Part shown: positions 22,701 to 37,700 of the stretch, piece after piece
Position numbering within the stretch: the stretch's first letter is position 1
How the letters are laid out: every line of letters begins with the position of its first letter
DNA from: Pterois miles
Taxonomy: Eukaryota > Chordata > Actinopteri > Perciformes > Scorpaenidae
Assembly (NCBI GenBank): GCA_947000775.1
Contig: CAMQGK010000637.1
Location: 16,064,501-16,128,500 of the forward strand
DNA length: 64,000 nucleotides
Direction of reading: 5' to 3'
Program-made: the position numbers and the translations under genes
Notes under the pieces: model-generated
Database searches by the model: none
Told to the model about the DNA's origin: nothing
Seen by the model: the letters and a program-made list of their open reading frames with translations, nothing else

Positions 22701-25700
22701 ATGAATTTCACAGTCTTCATTGAGGAGATGATGACGTCTTTGTGCTGAAAATAACTGAATTGTGGTGACAGTAACAGTTTGAGGCACTGAAGCATTTGCA
22801 TCTCTGTGAGTGTGTGTACAATGGGCAGGATGAACTTCATGAAATAGTCCACATCAGTCAGGTTTTGGATGTTCAGTGTTTGTGACAGACTGCAGTTCTC
22901 TGGACTGTTTTGGAGGAAAATGCTGTTGCAGTCGGACAAGTTGAACAAATCTGGAAATGTCTTTGAATATGTGCTGTTGAGGATAAATACCTCTTTAGGT
23001 CCATCAATCCTCACTCGGTTACCATGTATTGTTTCAAATAATGGCAAGGATTTGAGCTTTCTCTGATACTCTTTTTTATCTTTGGACCTGGACTCTCCAG
23101 ACTGCAGGAAACACTGAAGCTCTTTCATCTCGTCATTGGAAAGCTTGGAAAACGCTGAGTGGTTAATGTTGAAGACCTCGTCCAACACAGAGCTTTTATC
23201 ATTCACATCCATAAGTTCACCGGGTGAATGTAGGCCTACATGTATCTCCCTCCAGAATACAGTGTCAAGCTTCATAAAACCAAGTTTAAAGAGGATGCTT
23301 GATATGTCCTTTTCTGAGGCGAACTGAATCACACTTGGCATGTCTTTCATTGCTTTTAGGAAGTGCTTGTTGTTCAAACTTGGGCACACAACAGGTAAAA
23401 TACAGCAGTCACTGAAGAGCTTCCTCACATCACTTAATGTCAGACTTTGTTCATCACCACTAGATGTTGCAGGTTTAATCTGACTTGTTAAGAACATCCA
23501 AAGTGGTTTCAACCACTTCAACATGGTCTCATTTGGGATATGAAGACCACTGTGTAGATCAACTTCACAGTTCTGAAGAAGCTGCTGAATTAACGGCTTC
23601 AGATAATCCGCTGCACAGGGAACTGTCAAATTGTTGACAAGGCTTAAACTTTGTAGAGTGGGAATATGATGCAAGTTGGTCTGATAATCTGCAAAGTGGG
23701 CCTCGTAGCCTAAGAACAGACTGTCATATCTTGATATCAGCTTGGGAGATTTGGAGTCAAACACTCTCAAAACTTTGTCTCTTGTGAGAAGAAGTGGAAG
23801 CCCATTGATTACACTGGAGTTGTCCTTTTTCAAGTCCAAATCTTTTAAGCAGAAACTCAAGAGCACTGAACATCTTGTTTCATCTCTGATCAGGGTAGCA
23901 GTTATGGGCAGTGGTAAATCCTCATCTGTTTGGGTTGGGTCATTGAGGGTTTTTTCTTTCAGGAAGGTCTGCACAGTTGAAGGATTCACATCTTTCACCT
24001 CAATGTCAGCAGCTTTGAAACTTTTCCAAACTCTTTTCATGGAAGAAGGAACCAATGTCATTCCAAGATCTTCCAAAATGGGAATGATCTCGTCTGTTGC
24101 TGAGAGTATCAGGTATGGTGCCTTAGTTGTTTCAGTTTCTCTGATATTACACCAGTCAAAAGAGTACTCCTTTAATTCTCTGCCAGCAATCATGCGTGTT
24201 GAACTCCTCAACACTGGAATCATATTAAGGCCTCTTTCTTTGATTGATCTGTAAACCTCATGTATCATTTCATGCCAATCCTGACCAACATCTTTGGACA
24301 CAGTTGGCCAAAAACACAAGTACGAGCTACTGAAGCATGACTCAGTATGTACAGAGGAGGTTTTCTTGTTTGCAACGCTATGGCTGATGTAATGAAGGAG
24401 ATCTGCATACACTGGAGCAATGACATTTTGTTTCAAAGATTCATTCCAGTTAGATTTCAGACTTTGCCCATCTTCTTTCCAAAGGCTTCTCCTGGCAGAA
24501 TCTACCTCAAAGTTTGCATTGACATGCACTGGCAGTCCAGTTTTCCCTGGCAAAGGAAGTGAACAAAATGCTTCTCCATTAAAAATCATAGGGCTGGATG
24601 GTGTTAAATCTGAACTCTTGCCCATCTTTGTACTCACACGCGCTGCTATTGCTGCTTGGGGAAGTTTGTCCGATAGTGTTAGTTCTCCGTCACCACTGTT
24701 TTTGAATGAGCCAAACTGTTCTGCAATGATCCATCTAGTTTGTCTTTTGTCTGAGGTTGAAATCACGGTTCCATAAATGGCCTTGTCTGGCGTTATTGGT
24801 TTGTCAGATTGCAGCGCATTTTGTTGAAGTTTCACAAAGGCATCTTTTATTTCTCTGCTTTTCTCTGATAGACTTTTTTCAACCATGAAGATTGTTTCGA
24901 GTTTCCCTGAATGTTCATTGATTTCATGGACTTGAATTTTGCAGATGTTTTTCAGAAACAGAATGAGTCCTTCAGGATCTTCAGAGAGTGCAGAGCAAAG
25001 CTCCTTCATGTCATCGTCAGTGACTCCCTGCTGTGATATCTTAGAGCTGTTTGCCATGGTACCCATCCTTAGAGGTAATCTGAACATGGTGCCCTCTTTA
25101 AGAGAAAATTTGTCTGGAAGGAATGATTTGTAGACATCCATGTACATGTTCTTGAAAGTGTCAGCTAAATTATAGCCAGTGCCAGCTGGTGGTTTGTCTG
25201 AATGACATTCAATGTACTTTTGATTGGGATCAGAAATGCAGAGTACTTTATCTCCAGTGAGGATTGATGGGCAGTCAGTCAGATGGTAAACAGAGTTGAA
25301 TCCTACGCCATATTTTCCTATCTTCCCTGGAGAGTTGTGCTTTCCTCCTTCTCCCAGCTGTTGAATGCCAGCCATGTCAGCATCAGAAAACACTTTGTTA
25401 TTGAACACACACAGTGCTGGACCCTGCAGTTGGTTCCATTTCTTCCCAAATGTTTTCTCTTTGCCATGCTGACGTTTGTCCCAAATGAAGTGAATTTCTG
25501 TTGCCTCTGCATCATCAGCATTTTGGACAAGCTCTTTAAGGATATCCTTCTTTGCTGGATAGGCTGAAATTATGTTTTTAATTCGAACAGTTAGCTTTTC
25601 CTGCTGTTCAAACTGAAAAGCGAATGGTGAAATGTTCTCAACTATGTGGTTTTGTAGGGTATGATGCCTGGTAGTTTTGATACCAAAGTGGCGAGCCATA

Positions 25701-28700
25701 ACACGTGGGATATCCTCATGACATAATGTGACACCTGAAGTGACTGGCATCCATGGGCTGTCATCAAAAAACATCTCACTTGCAGGTTGTAAAATGCCAT
25801 CTGCATTGGGTATCAGATAGTCCACTGTTGTTTTCTCTTTGGCCTCATATATCCCTCCTTTTAGAATTTTGAGGCAAATTGTTAGGTCACTCTTTGGCAG
25901 GGTCTTGTTACCATGTTTTGAGTGCAATTCCTGGAGCACAGTTTGAAAGTGACTGGTTTTAAAACATTTTTCAACACCAACACTTTCCCAGAGCCTCCTG
26001 AAATCAATGAAGGCAGTTGGAAGTGCGTAGAGATAGGGTTTCGCTTCAACTTGCCCATTCTCAGCTACACGATTCACATTTACAAATGTACTGCCAACAA
26101 GAATGAATGGGAATGAATTTGCCCTCTGTGAAATGAAAGTGGAGTCTCCAAAATCACTGAGCCACTGATTCAGAAAACGATAGCATTCACATGCTATTTT
26201 GTGAAGCATGGATGTGTCAATGGATCGGGATTGTTCACATGCCTCTTGCAACTGCTGGAGTACATTCTCAGGCCTTGGACTGTCTTGAACTCCCAAAATT
26301 TGCAGGACTGGATCAGTGTTGTGTATTTTCAGATTGGTATGATCCAGCAGGTGTTGTGTCATGCTGACAAGTGGGGAGCATTTGTCACTAAAGATATCAG
26401 TGGGCCTTTTAAGTGTGACATTTCTTTCCATTTTTGTATCACCGGGGGAAAATGCTGGGAGAAATTCAGTCATCCTCAGTGTTTCCCAGTGGAGAGAGTT
26501 TTTGTCGTTTATGTGATGCTTCATAAGTTCAAGAAGGCAATTCAAATGCCCCCATGCTTTCTTTTTGTCAGTGCTCCAGGTTTTGGGGATTGTGCCTGCT
26601 TTCTCCGTGATGTCTTCCAGTGGGAGATGATCATTTGCCATTCCAAGTTCCAACAAGCGTTGAATTCTTTTGGGGGAGCAAAAGTCATCTTTGGTACCGC
26701 CAAGCAAGCGTCCTTCTTCTGGTTCAAAAAGACAGGCCACTTTCCCTGACGGATTCACAAGTTTCCTGATATGCTGGAGCTGTCCGCCCTTTGTGGGGAT
26801 GCATGGATAGCTGACCAGTAGTTTGTCAATTTCTTTTATATCAAGGTCAATAGCATGCAGCACAAGAGTATCTCTACTTTTAGGGTCCATGGTACTAAGG
26901 TTGTTAAACACTGCTTCTTGGTAAAACTTGTCCCAGTTCCATGTTCTCTTCAGTAAAACCTTCTCTAGGCCAGCCTGTTTGAAGCTATTTCTCAACCACA
27001 GTGGAAGAGGAACAACATGGTTGGGTGCTTTTGCATGTTCCTTGCACACTTGCACTGCAAGGGCACTGATGTCGTTATCCTCTTCGATACTCTGATGTAG
27101 AAATATGGCATTGTTCATTGAGCACCAATGCTCTCCATCGCTAAAGAGCTCTGGGCCAATGGAGCGCTGAGCAATGGCGGAGTACAATGCATCAACCAAA
27201 GGTTTGAAAGTTTCACTCACTTTCTCTCTATCAGGCCAAAAGGTGTGATAACAGTAAGTTTCCAGTTGCTTGTTTTCAGACATTTTCTTTAGTGCCAAAA
27301 GTGCAGTGACATATGCCGTCACTACAGGATCCTGAAGAAGGGCTTTATTCCAGTCATGTTTCACCCCACTCTCCCAAAGACCTTTTCGGTTGCTTGTCAC
27401 AGCAAATGTTCCATTTACATTGATGGGAAGACCTGTGTGAATGGAAAGAGGAAGGAAGCAAAATGCCTGTCCAACAAGCTCCGTTTGTAATGAGGCCAGT
27501 TTCCCAGTTTCTGGATCTTTTTGCAAAGGCACAGCAACTCCTCCGATGGGCAAAGAGAACTTGGCTTGCTTGTTTCCTTGAAGAGCCATTTGCAAAGACT
27601 GATTTGTCCCAAAGCAGTTGTACAGGAGCCAGGACTGGACTTCAGTTACACCTGATTGCTGACTGGTTATTTGGACAATGCTGACTGTGCAGCAGTCAAT
27701 GACCTCTTTGCATTTTCCATCAAGTTTCACCAATGATTTCTCAGCTTGATGCTGCTTTGGCACATTGGTTTCATCAGGAATCCTCATTGTACTCACGGTG
27801 GTTTTGGAGACAGTGATGATGTTTTCTATTTCATCATCTCTTGGTGGAGTTGATGCATTGCTTGAGATACTTTGCAGAGATAATGTATTGATGTTCTTCA
27901 AAAACAGCAGGTGAGTTTGTGAATTGTTCGTTAAGTGCTGCTGAAAAGTAAGGATATTGTGTTTGTGATACACCTTTGCACTTATTTCTGACTCGAGAGC
28001 CTCTTCTGCAGTTCGGAAAGGTAGTTTAATCAGAGTGCCTGGATAGGGCTCAGGGGGACTTTGTCTGCTGAAATTACAATCAAAAATGCGTTCGTATGGT
28101 CCAAACTGACCAGGAAAGCAATGAAAAAGTCGTTTTTGTGAGAGATCCAGTTTGATTCCGGGATTTGCTTTATGTCTGATGTGCTTCTTGAGGTGAGTTA
28201 CATTTGGGTCAAGTATGAGAAGACTGTTGCCACTGAGGATAGAAGGAACGTCTGTCACATGATACACTGTATTGAATCCTAGTCCAAACTTTCCAATTTT
28301 TTCCACCTTGTTTTCCTTTGAGGCAGCGCCAACTCTGACAATATTTTTCCAGTCCTCAGCAGTGAACTGCTCATTATTAAATGCCCAAAGACAAGGTCCC
28401 TGACAAAGTGTCATGTCAGGGTCAATGAGACTTTCAGGGGCATCTTTGTGCACTCTGAAATCCACCAAGAATTTGCAGGCTTCTGCCCCAGCATCCTCTG
28501 CATTTTGAATGAGCTCTTTGAAGATGTCACTTTCTTCATCATACTCTTTGAGAATGTTTTTAATCCTCGTGGTTATAGGTTCAGATTGTCCACACTGTTC
28601 TATTCCTACTAACTCTGGATCGAGGATGTAGGTACTGAGAAATCGGATGTTAAACCATTCAGCAGCTGCTTTTGGGATTTCCTCATGTACAACATGAATT

Positions 28701-31700
28701 TCCTCCTGGCTGTACTTGAGCTCTTTCAATCCATGTTTGCTCACATCACAGAAGACTGCTGTTGACAGTGGCTTAAGGGAATGTTGTTCACCCTCTACAA
28801 GGACTGGCACTGGGATGTCATCCTGAACAGTCTTCTTCTCTCTCCACAGCCAGTTGAGGATTTCTATTGACACTTTTACCTCAGAGGAACTTGCAAATGG
28901 TTGTTGCCTTCCTTCAATGGTTTGCTGAATAGAATGAAGAATGCCAACAATTTCTTCATCTGAAAGCACCATTCTCAGGCCAAACTTCTGGAGTAACTTC
29001 TTGTATGGCCGAAATTCATTTGGCACCTTTCCAATGTAAGAGCTCAAATCAAGATTTTGTGGGTAGTCTAGAACCAGATCCTGAAGGGATACAAACTGGT
29101 TGTGACTCCACAGCCAGGGCATGTCCTTGTTCATCACGGTTGAAAATTCAGAGATGTGGTCTTGCATGTGTTTGTAAATGCTATGCAACTGCCTTTTGAA
29201 GTCCACATTTGTGTCAGGATCAGCCATTTCCTGTGCTTTTGATGCCAGGACTGACAAGTTCGCTATAACTCTTTCAGGTGGGGGTAGGCGTTTGAGACCA
29301 AGTTGGCTGCTAACTCTGTCACTGAACTTTCCCACCAGAGGCATTACATGCCCAACAATGTCCTCATACACAGAATGTCTGATCTCATCCGGGCAGAAGA
29401 AACAACCTGTCTGAGATTTTTTGGAGTGTTGTTTGTCATTACCAGGTTTAGCACATGGGACCCATTTTAGCATTTTGAGGCGATGAAGCTGCTCATGAGA
29501 AAACTTTGAGAGTAGATCATTAGTATCCAACATCTTCAAGAGCACCTGGGCTCTTTTGAGAGCCTCAGATTGAGAGTCAACATGTGGTCTGTCAATCAGT
29601 GTGGCGGCATGCAAGAAGTGCTCAGGTGACACATCTACTTCTTTACTCAGCAATCCAAGATCTGTGAGACTTCGCAGCATCTGCGATGTGTGAGTGTATA
29701 AAGGTGGGGGGAAGAAATCTGACTCAAAAATGACTTTGAAGGTTTCAATTCTTGGATCAAAAAAGCTTGAGGGCTTTTTCAGCTTTCCATTCACTTGAAT
29801 GAAGCTCAAGTCCTTACATCTGCATTTCAAGGTCTGATTTTGAGAGAAAAGGACATCACCATGCTGTAAAATCCAAGTCATGATTTTCTCAGAGTCTTCT
29901 TTTCTGCAAGCCCCCCTTTCAATACAGTCAATGAGGAGATTGGCTGCTTCAGCGGTGTTCAAGAGATCAACATTGAGCAGCTGTAAGAGTCTGCGATCAG
30001 CCTCAGTTGCACACTGTACAACTGAATCAGGCATGGGAAACTCTGTTGGTACTTTTAGACCAGAAATTAGAAGCACAGCCTGTTTTGATTGAGCTGCAGC
30101 ACAGGACCCTTTCATGGTTTGAAAAAGAGGCAACTTTGAGAGTAAATCTTTCTCAGTGACTGAGAGAGAGTCCAGACGAGAGAGATAATCTCTCAGTTCA
30201 TCTCGTGCTCTGTGAGAGGCAGTCTTGAGTTCTCTGATTAGATTCTGTGAATTTAAATTCACCAAGACTTTCATGACACTCTTTGGAGATGGGCACAGCA
30301 CATAGGAGTCTAAGTCTTCGTGCCTGAGCCACTCGTTTCCTCTCACCACTGTGCCACCGACTTTGTTCACTAACTGAGCTATTTGTTCCGGCAAGTTCAC
30401 CTGCTTGTATTTCTGAAAAATGAGTGTTGTGTTCTGCTCTAGTCTTGCTAGTGATACAGGCTGACTGACAGACAGAGGACTGACTGGTATTAATGGCAGT
30501 CCAGTGAAATTACTTAACTCTTTGAAGTGAGTGCTGAGAAATTTCCAGAATCCTTGGAGCCAGTCCAAAGGTGGATGTTGTCTGCTGCCGATGTCCCAGG
30601 TAACAAGCCTCGTCCTCGTCTGCTTCCATTCCTGTGGCAAATACCTCCTTGTATATTCAGCCACCTGGTCTGCATCAATGTTGACGACCTTGAATAATTC
30701 TGAAAAATATGATTTTTGAACAATGTGAATAAATGTTTGTGTAGTGTGGAGACATGCAGGTGACAGATGTAAATAACCACTGAATCACTGTTCTATAAAA
30801 TGACATCCCTACTTTTTCTGGCCAGTTCTTTCAGGTGAGTCCTGCAGGCTGGACTGAGGTCATCTGGGATGAAGAGGTGTTTGCAGCATGGTAGCAACAC
30901 TCTGCATGGAAGATAAGTTTGTTCATTGTGCACGTGACAAAAACATTTGCATATTATCTTAGTGAACACTGAGTGACCAAAAAAATATTCTTTTACAATC
31001 TTGACAGAAATAAGATAGTAATTGTCAAATAATGCACTGAAGCAAGTGTGAGCTGATCAGTACTAATGATCCATGGACTGGCTTTGGACAACAATCCCAT
31101 GTTACAGCGAGGGTAGGCAGCATATTTTTGACACAGAGGCACATCATTTTTTTCAGATTACCTCTCATACTGTCAGAATATAGTTTTACAAAAATATTTT
31201 TTAAATCATATTTGCTCCATTTCTACCCACAGCTGTTTTAACTTAGTATGTAACAGCTTTATTAGCTTGGGATGCTATTGCTTTAAATTACAGTAAATAA
31301 TTAAGACTTGTGTTAATCTATTTAATATAGACTGTAAAAGACATTAAAGCCAAAAATTAAAAACCTACCTTGGAAATGTGTTGCTGTCAATTAAGGCAGT
31401 GTCCTCCTCTTTGTCTGTGAAAGATCTGAAAGAGCCATCGTTGAGTGGGAGCAGCTGAAGACCCTTGAGTTCTCGGTATTTTCCATCACTCAAGACGTAC
31501 TCCAAAATACAGAGTTTGTCATCTTTAGACATGGTGTGCACGCCAATCCTGCGGAGAGTGTCCCTTAGGAATGTTGGGGTCACATGTTTCAGGGTGTTGA
31601 GGTGTGGGTAGGCCTCATTTATAGCCCTTGAAACACTACCTGGTAAAGTGACAAGATTTTCTCCACAGGAAACCAAAGTCCTTTTAATGGCAGCCAATAT

Positions 31701-34700
31701 GTCAGGGCTTGTTGGACCATTACAGGGGAACACAGCTTCTGATGGAGTGATAAACTCTCTTTCATCTTTGGCAAGAGAGAGGACGGCCACTTTCTGCCTG
31801 AATAAGTGATGAAGAACATCCACAGCAACGCCATACCATTTGTCTTTGTGCTTTATCTTGGCGATGTCTGGCCACAGTTCGTACACGGAAGAGACAGGCA
31901 GAACAGAGTCTTGGGCAAGTTTGATAGCATCTTGAATGATCATGATGTATGCCTGTGGGAGCACCTCCTTCATGAGTAATTCATTCCACACAGCGTGTTC
32001 GTCATGTTTCTGGTCTTCCTCTTGCCACTTGATGTGTCTTCTGTTGTCTGTGAGGCCAAAGCATGCGTTGATATAAACTGGGAGTCCTGTCTTGTTGGAT
32101 TCATTGTTTGGGAGGGGGAGAAAGCAGCTCAGTCTGCTGTCACCACAGTGTCTCTTCTCATCACAAGGGAATGCCAAGTCAACTTGAGGGAAAAAGCTCA
32201 ACTTTTTTGCAAGTAAATCAAGATTTTCTACATTGCCTTCTTTCATGGTACAAGTTGTCAGAAGCCACTTTGTTTTTTTGTGGACTTCTGAGTTGAGGGT
32301 TATCAGTTTGAACCTTGTTGAACCCTCGATGATTGACTCATGTTTTGACTCCAGACTGACAGCTGTGGGGATGGAGGATTTCACTTGAAGTCTGGTGTTA
32401 ACGGTGCCATGTACGTTGATATGTATCAAGGACACAGAGGTCACATTTTTCAGGAACAGAAGGCTCAAGTCTGCATCTGCAATGAAGCTATCAAAAAGCT
32501 CAACCACCTTGTGAGAGTCATACAGATTATCTGAAATATCTGATGCCTCTTTGCGCAAGGGGAACCTGAAAATTGTCCCGTCAAAGTGCTGATCCTCTGT
32601 GATGACTTTTGACCATTTCTGTCTGCTTACAAGCGAAGCTATATCTCGAAAGGGTTGGAACTGATCATGCATAGACGTTAGAGCTTCTTGGTGTTCTGAA
32701 TCATCCAGAGACCACAGAAAACCTCCCGTTCTTTCTCCAAATATTTTTTCTTGGGGGTCCATCATGCCAAGGTGCTTTGAACTGAATATACTTGGCACAT
32801 CTGTGATTAAAGTAAAACAGATATTGTCCCATTAGTTAACTATGCATGTTCTCTAGAGACTAAAATTTAAACTGACACATTTAGTTATTTGTGTCTATCT
32901 GTAGGTAATTTCACCTGTTATGTGGTAAACGGAGTTGAAGCCAATTCCAAACCTCCCGACTTTGTTTGGGTCATTGCGCTTGACACTCCTCCCTACCATC
33001 TGGATTCCTTCCCAGTCATCATCAGTGAACGCTGCATTGTTGTAGGCGTAGAGAGCAGGACCTTTACAAAAACAAAACAAATAGTTCAGAAGAAAAATGC
33101 TTATGACTTCACAGATGACTGACAAGCTGAAAATTGAACAAGGGTCAGACTGTGAAAACAAAAAAATTCAACAGTTTAACAGTTTAAGACCAATGTATGT
33201 GAAAAAATAAAATCATGAAAATGCAATGAAATAGAATTGAACTGATGAATATTAATTAAAAAAGACTATAAAACAGAATAAAATTATACAGCTTAAATAC
33301 AATAAAATAGTGATTAATAAAATACCAATAAAACAGTATAAAATTTGACAACTTAAATACAATAAAATAAGGGAATAAAATAGCCATTATTAATCAAAGG
33401 CCTGGCTGAATAGGTAGGGTTTACATTTATGTTTTAAGACATCAACACTTCCAGCAGCTCTCAGATCCATTCTTTTATGAAAAATGAACTTCTGGACACT
33501 TTATAGGCCTGATTTTAATTCACAACATGCAATATTTTAATTCTTGTTGTTGTCAATATAGTATATCAAACCCTGTTGCCATCTTATCAAGTGATCATGA
33601 GGACCAAGTTTGTGTTGGGTTGCCAGAAAAGGCGAGAAGCCTGTTATTATTGTTATATAGAGAGGGAATGACGAGGAAGAAAATAAGAACTCCAGGGCTG
33701 ATAGTTGAGTACTGGACTCTTTTGCTGGGAATCTAACAAACTGTCACTGAACGGCCTCCTATTTGCTCTATTTATCTATTTTCTGATACACATTTTTGTT
33801 GAAAAATACATCACGACTGATGCTGATAACCAAACTAGAGCGTGGCTAGTCTCTGAACATCCGGCATACCTTGGTATTCTCCCAATGCATCAGTCCAAAG
33901 GCTCTCAGTCCCATAGCTTCTCTCATCATGGATGAAAACCACTTCTGTGGCCTGAGCATCATCTGCATTTTGAATCAGCTCCTGTTCACAAATAAAAACA
34001 ACCTTTAGAGCTTAGCAGACCAAAGCTGACACTAGGCTTTTTTTCATGGAGGACCTTTTGACATGTCACAGGATGAAAAGCACAGGTGTAAGGCTGAATT
34101 GCATGTAGCTGCTTTAATTTCATGATCCTAGTATTGTGTAGTCTAATATTGTGCCTTCAAATGGAACTTGTGTTCACGACATGGGAGGTCTTGAACATGA
34201 CATGTGTTGCGTTCAAGTGGTTAAGTCGTGAAGCACACCGCTGCTAAGCAATGGCAAAATTTACGTTACTGTCCGAGTCTAGAAGCCACAGAGGCTCACA
34301 GTTTAGCAAGCTAGCAAGTGAGTAACATAGTGAAGAAAATGCAAAGACATAATGACAGAGGAGAAAGATGAGGTTGTTGAGAATATCAACATTTCCTACA
34401 GATATATTATAAAATTACCAAGAAAAACACTATATGAATAAAATTACAATATATTGTACAATAATATGTCATTATGCACCAATAAATGAACTTCCATGGG
34501 CTCCACCATTTCTCAAAACATCAACAAACACGTCAGTCGTCAACTCAGAGCTTTCAGAATATTTCCACATATGAGGCTGTTAATACAACATGAGGGGGCG
34601 TTCAAGTGGGCCCAACTCATAAACACGCTAAATATGACACCATTTGAAGGCGCTGTCACACTGTTTTGGCTTACTTGGACATTGGAATAGTTAATCGTTA

Positions 34701-37700
34701 ATCTGATACACCTGTGCTTTTGCTACCATGATAAGTCAAAACATCTGCTGTGAAAAAGGTTTATGGGAACATGTCCCATATCAGATTATGAAAACCAGTA
34801 TTTGTGGTAGAAAAATATTTTTTGTACGTTTTTCTTTCAATAAGCTCCATTGATGGAGTAGATAAATGGAGTACATAAATGATATGTTATCTGTTAACTG
34901 AGGAAATGGTATTTCACGACAATTTAATCAAGCTCAGTGTCCCAGAAAAAGGCCTAAATAGTTTGCTTTCACCAAAAAGCTACCTTCTAGAAATACTGCA
35001 GACTTAATTAAATTAATAATAAAATTTCTTATCACAAATCTTGGGAAATCAAACAAAAATGTCCTTTTTGGAGGATTCAAAATAAATTTAACAGAATCAC
35101 CATGTTTAGCAACCATGCATGCCAAAAGAAATAAGACGTTCAAAATCCAGGTGTGTATGAGCTACAGTAGATCTAAAGTATAATGCCATGTATCAGAAAA
35201 TATGAAATGTTGTGCAAAGTAATTGGCATAAATCAGTATTTAACAGAGCTGACCTTCAAAATTTGTCCACCATCTGGATATCGGCGTAGAATGTCTTGCA
35301 GGTAGTCAATGAAGGGTGGCGCTGTTGCCCCAAAGGCCGTCCTAAACAAAGCAGGATGACACGTAGAAGGAGCTGGAATTAGAGTCAAGTTCAACCAGGA
35401 CATACATATATTTGACTAGGGCTTCACAATTAATCGTAATATTATTGAAATCGCAATATGACTAGAGGTGCAATATCTGTTAAAGGTGAGATGTGTGCCA
35501 AAATACCATTCTAAATTAAATATTGTCAATATGCTGAGATGTCCTGGGTTACACACCATATTCTACAGACTCATTTTTATATGTGTTGCAAAGAAAAAGA
35601 GAATAATCCCGTAAAATATTTGCATTCCCACTTATATCGCAAATCATATCGCAATTGCAATGTCAGTCAAATTTTCATAATTTTTTCTAAATTGTTCAGC
35701 CCGATATTTGACTTCTATGTTTAGCCACAAAATATAAGTGCTTTACTTGAAATTAGATGATACTGTTTTCTTGTTGGCCAATAAGAGACAAAATGTTCAC
35801 TAGTATATTGTAAACAAGGCACTTGCTCAACCTAATGTCCACTTATAAAATATGACTGGAATGGATATGAATTTTGAATCTTATAACTTTAGGTGGTAAC
35901 TAGTTATATGCAGTTTAATTGATATATGGAATTAAAACAGGTAGGTGCTCCAAGACTACTAAAACTGTCCTGTATAGGGGCTTGTAAATGGTTATGAAAT
36001 TGTCATGTATTGTTGTAGCGCATAATCAGTCATGCAAATAATCTTTTCCATAATAACATGCTATTTAATACGCTAAAACAACATGAGACATGATTTAGTA
36101 TGTCTGAAACCTTAGTATGAAACCAATAGTACATGAATTGCATCCTATTTCCAGTGTATAATTATGATATACAACGCTGGACACTACGGCGGCATAAATA
36201 TCCCACAATGCAATGCGGTATTGACGACAACATTCATAACAGATGTTGACAGCTCTGTAACATCAATAACACATTAATTTAACTCTCATATGAAGTTGGT
36301 ACGTGTTACCACGGTTACATGTCTCCAACCAGCAAGGAGGCTCTCAGGAAGTGACAATGTAAATTACAGCTCAGCATGTCCAAAAAGATACACACTGCTG
36401 TTTATTCACACAAACGCATGTTGAACGATAGTACACCTATTGAGTATATGGTGCATAGTATGTAATTAAAAAAAAACAATGACATCAGGTGACAGGAAGT
36501 AAACATGGACCCAAGCTGTTGCCTAGCAACGCAATTCTGTTGCAGTTTCATTGAAAGGCACTAAAACGGAGCGTTTCAGGTAGAGGTTACATACAGGCAC
36601 ATTCAGACAGACAGTATGAGGAAAACAACATTTTATTTTCAACATTTATGTTCTATTAGAAACCCAAAATAAAAGGATGGACCTGAAAATTAGCACAATA
36701 TGGGACCTTTAAAGTAATTATTCACTACTGTATTGACATATGCAACAGGTTTCTCTCAACACTCACTGCGCGTGTCACCAGAGTGTAGAAGCAAAGAGAC
36801 GAAACTCTGGTGTTTTTGTTTTTTTTTTTCTTTCTTTTTACAAAAGCCGCTGCCGCCATTTTAGACTGAAAACATGTATTATATTAGAATATTTTATTTT
36901 TCAACACAGGCCATTTCGGTATGACAATAGAATAGAAATAATGTTGATATACTTTTGTACAGCACTTTTTAGGTGGACGTTTTACTGGCGTCCTGTAGTC
37001 GCTTTCAGTCCAAAATGGCAGAAGCATAGCTTTGGTGTTGGGCACTGATGTTGCAATGAAACAAACAATTGACTTTCACTTCTTAGAAATATATACGTTC
37101 TTTGGTATCACTGCTCAGTTTGCTCACATGTCCAACTTCATTGTAAATTCTGATGTTATGGTGAATAGCAATCGTGTGCATACATGTTTGTTAAAACAAT
37201 GATTTGACAGGTTTTACAATGAGTCTCTAGGCCTACTGGTTAATGTGGCATAGAGCCATCTGTCTGATACAACAATGTTTTGTACAATGTGATGAAAACC
37301 CATAATTTTCAGCTGATTTTACCATGATGCTGTTCATTTAAAGCCTCTGAACGCCTACTCGGGTGTTCTCAGTAATTCTGGCTTAGACCTCTGCACAGGT
37401 TGAAGGTAGGTGAAGCTATTTTGAAAAATTATTAGGTCACTAATCTTCATCTACCAATGATGATGATAAAGATGAATTTTGTCCCGCCCAAACAGGTCCA
37501 ACAACAAGTGACAGGAAGTTGTCAATCAGTTCAGTCTGTACACGCCCACACAGTCCTGAGAAGAGGTCTAATCAGCCAGGTTCACTAAAAACACCTGTGC
37601 GGGTGTACAGAGGAGGCAAATCATCCCCAAAGATGAAGTCCTATGGCTGGGGATGACAGGATTTCTTAAGAAGCAACTAAAGTAGTGCTTCAGTCACATA

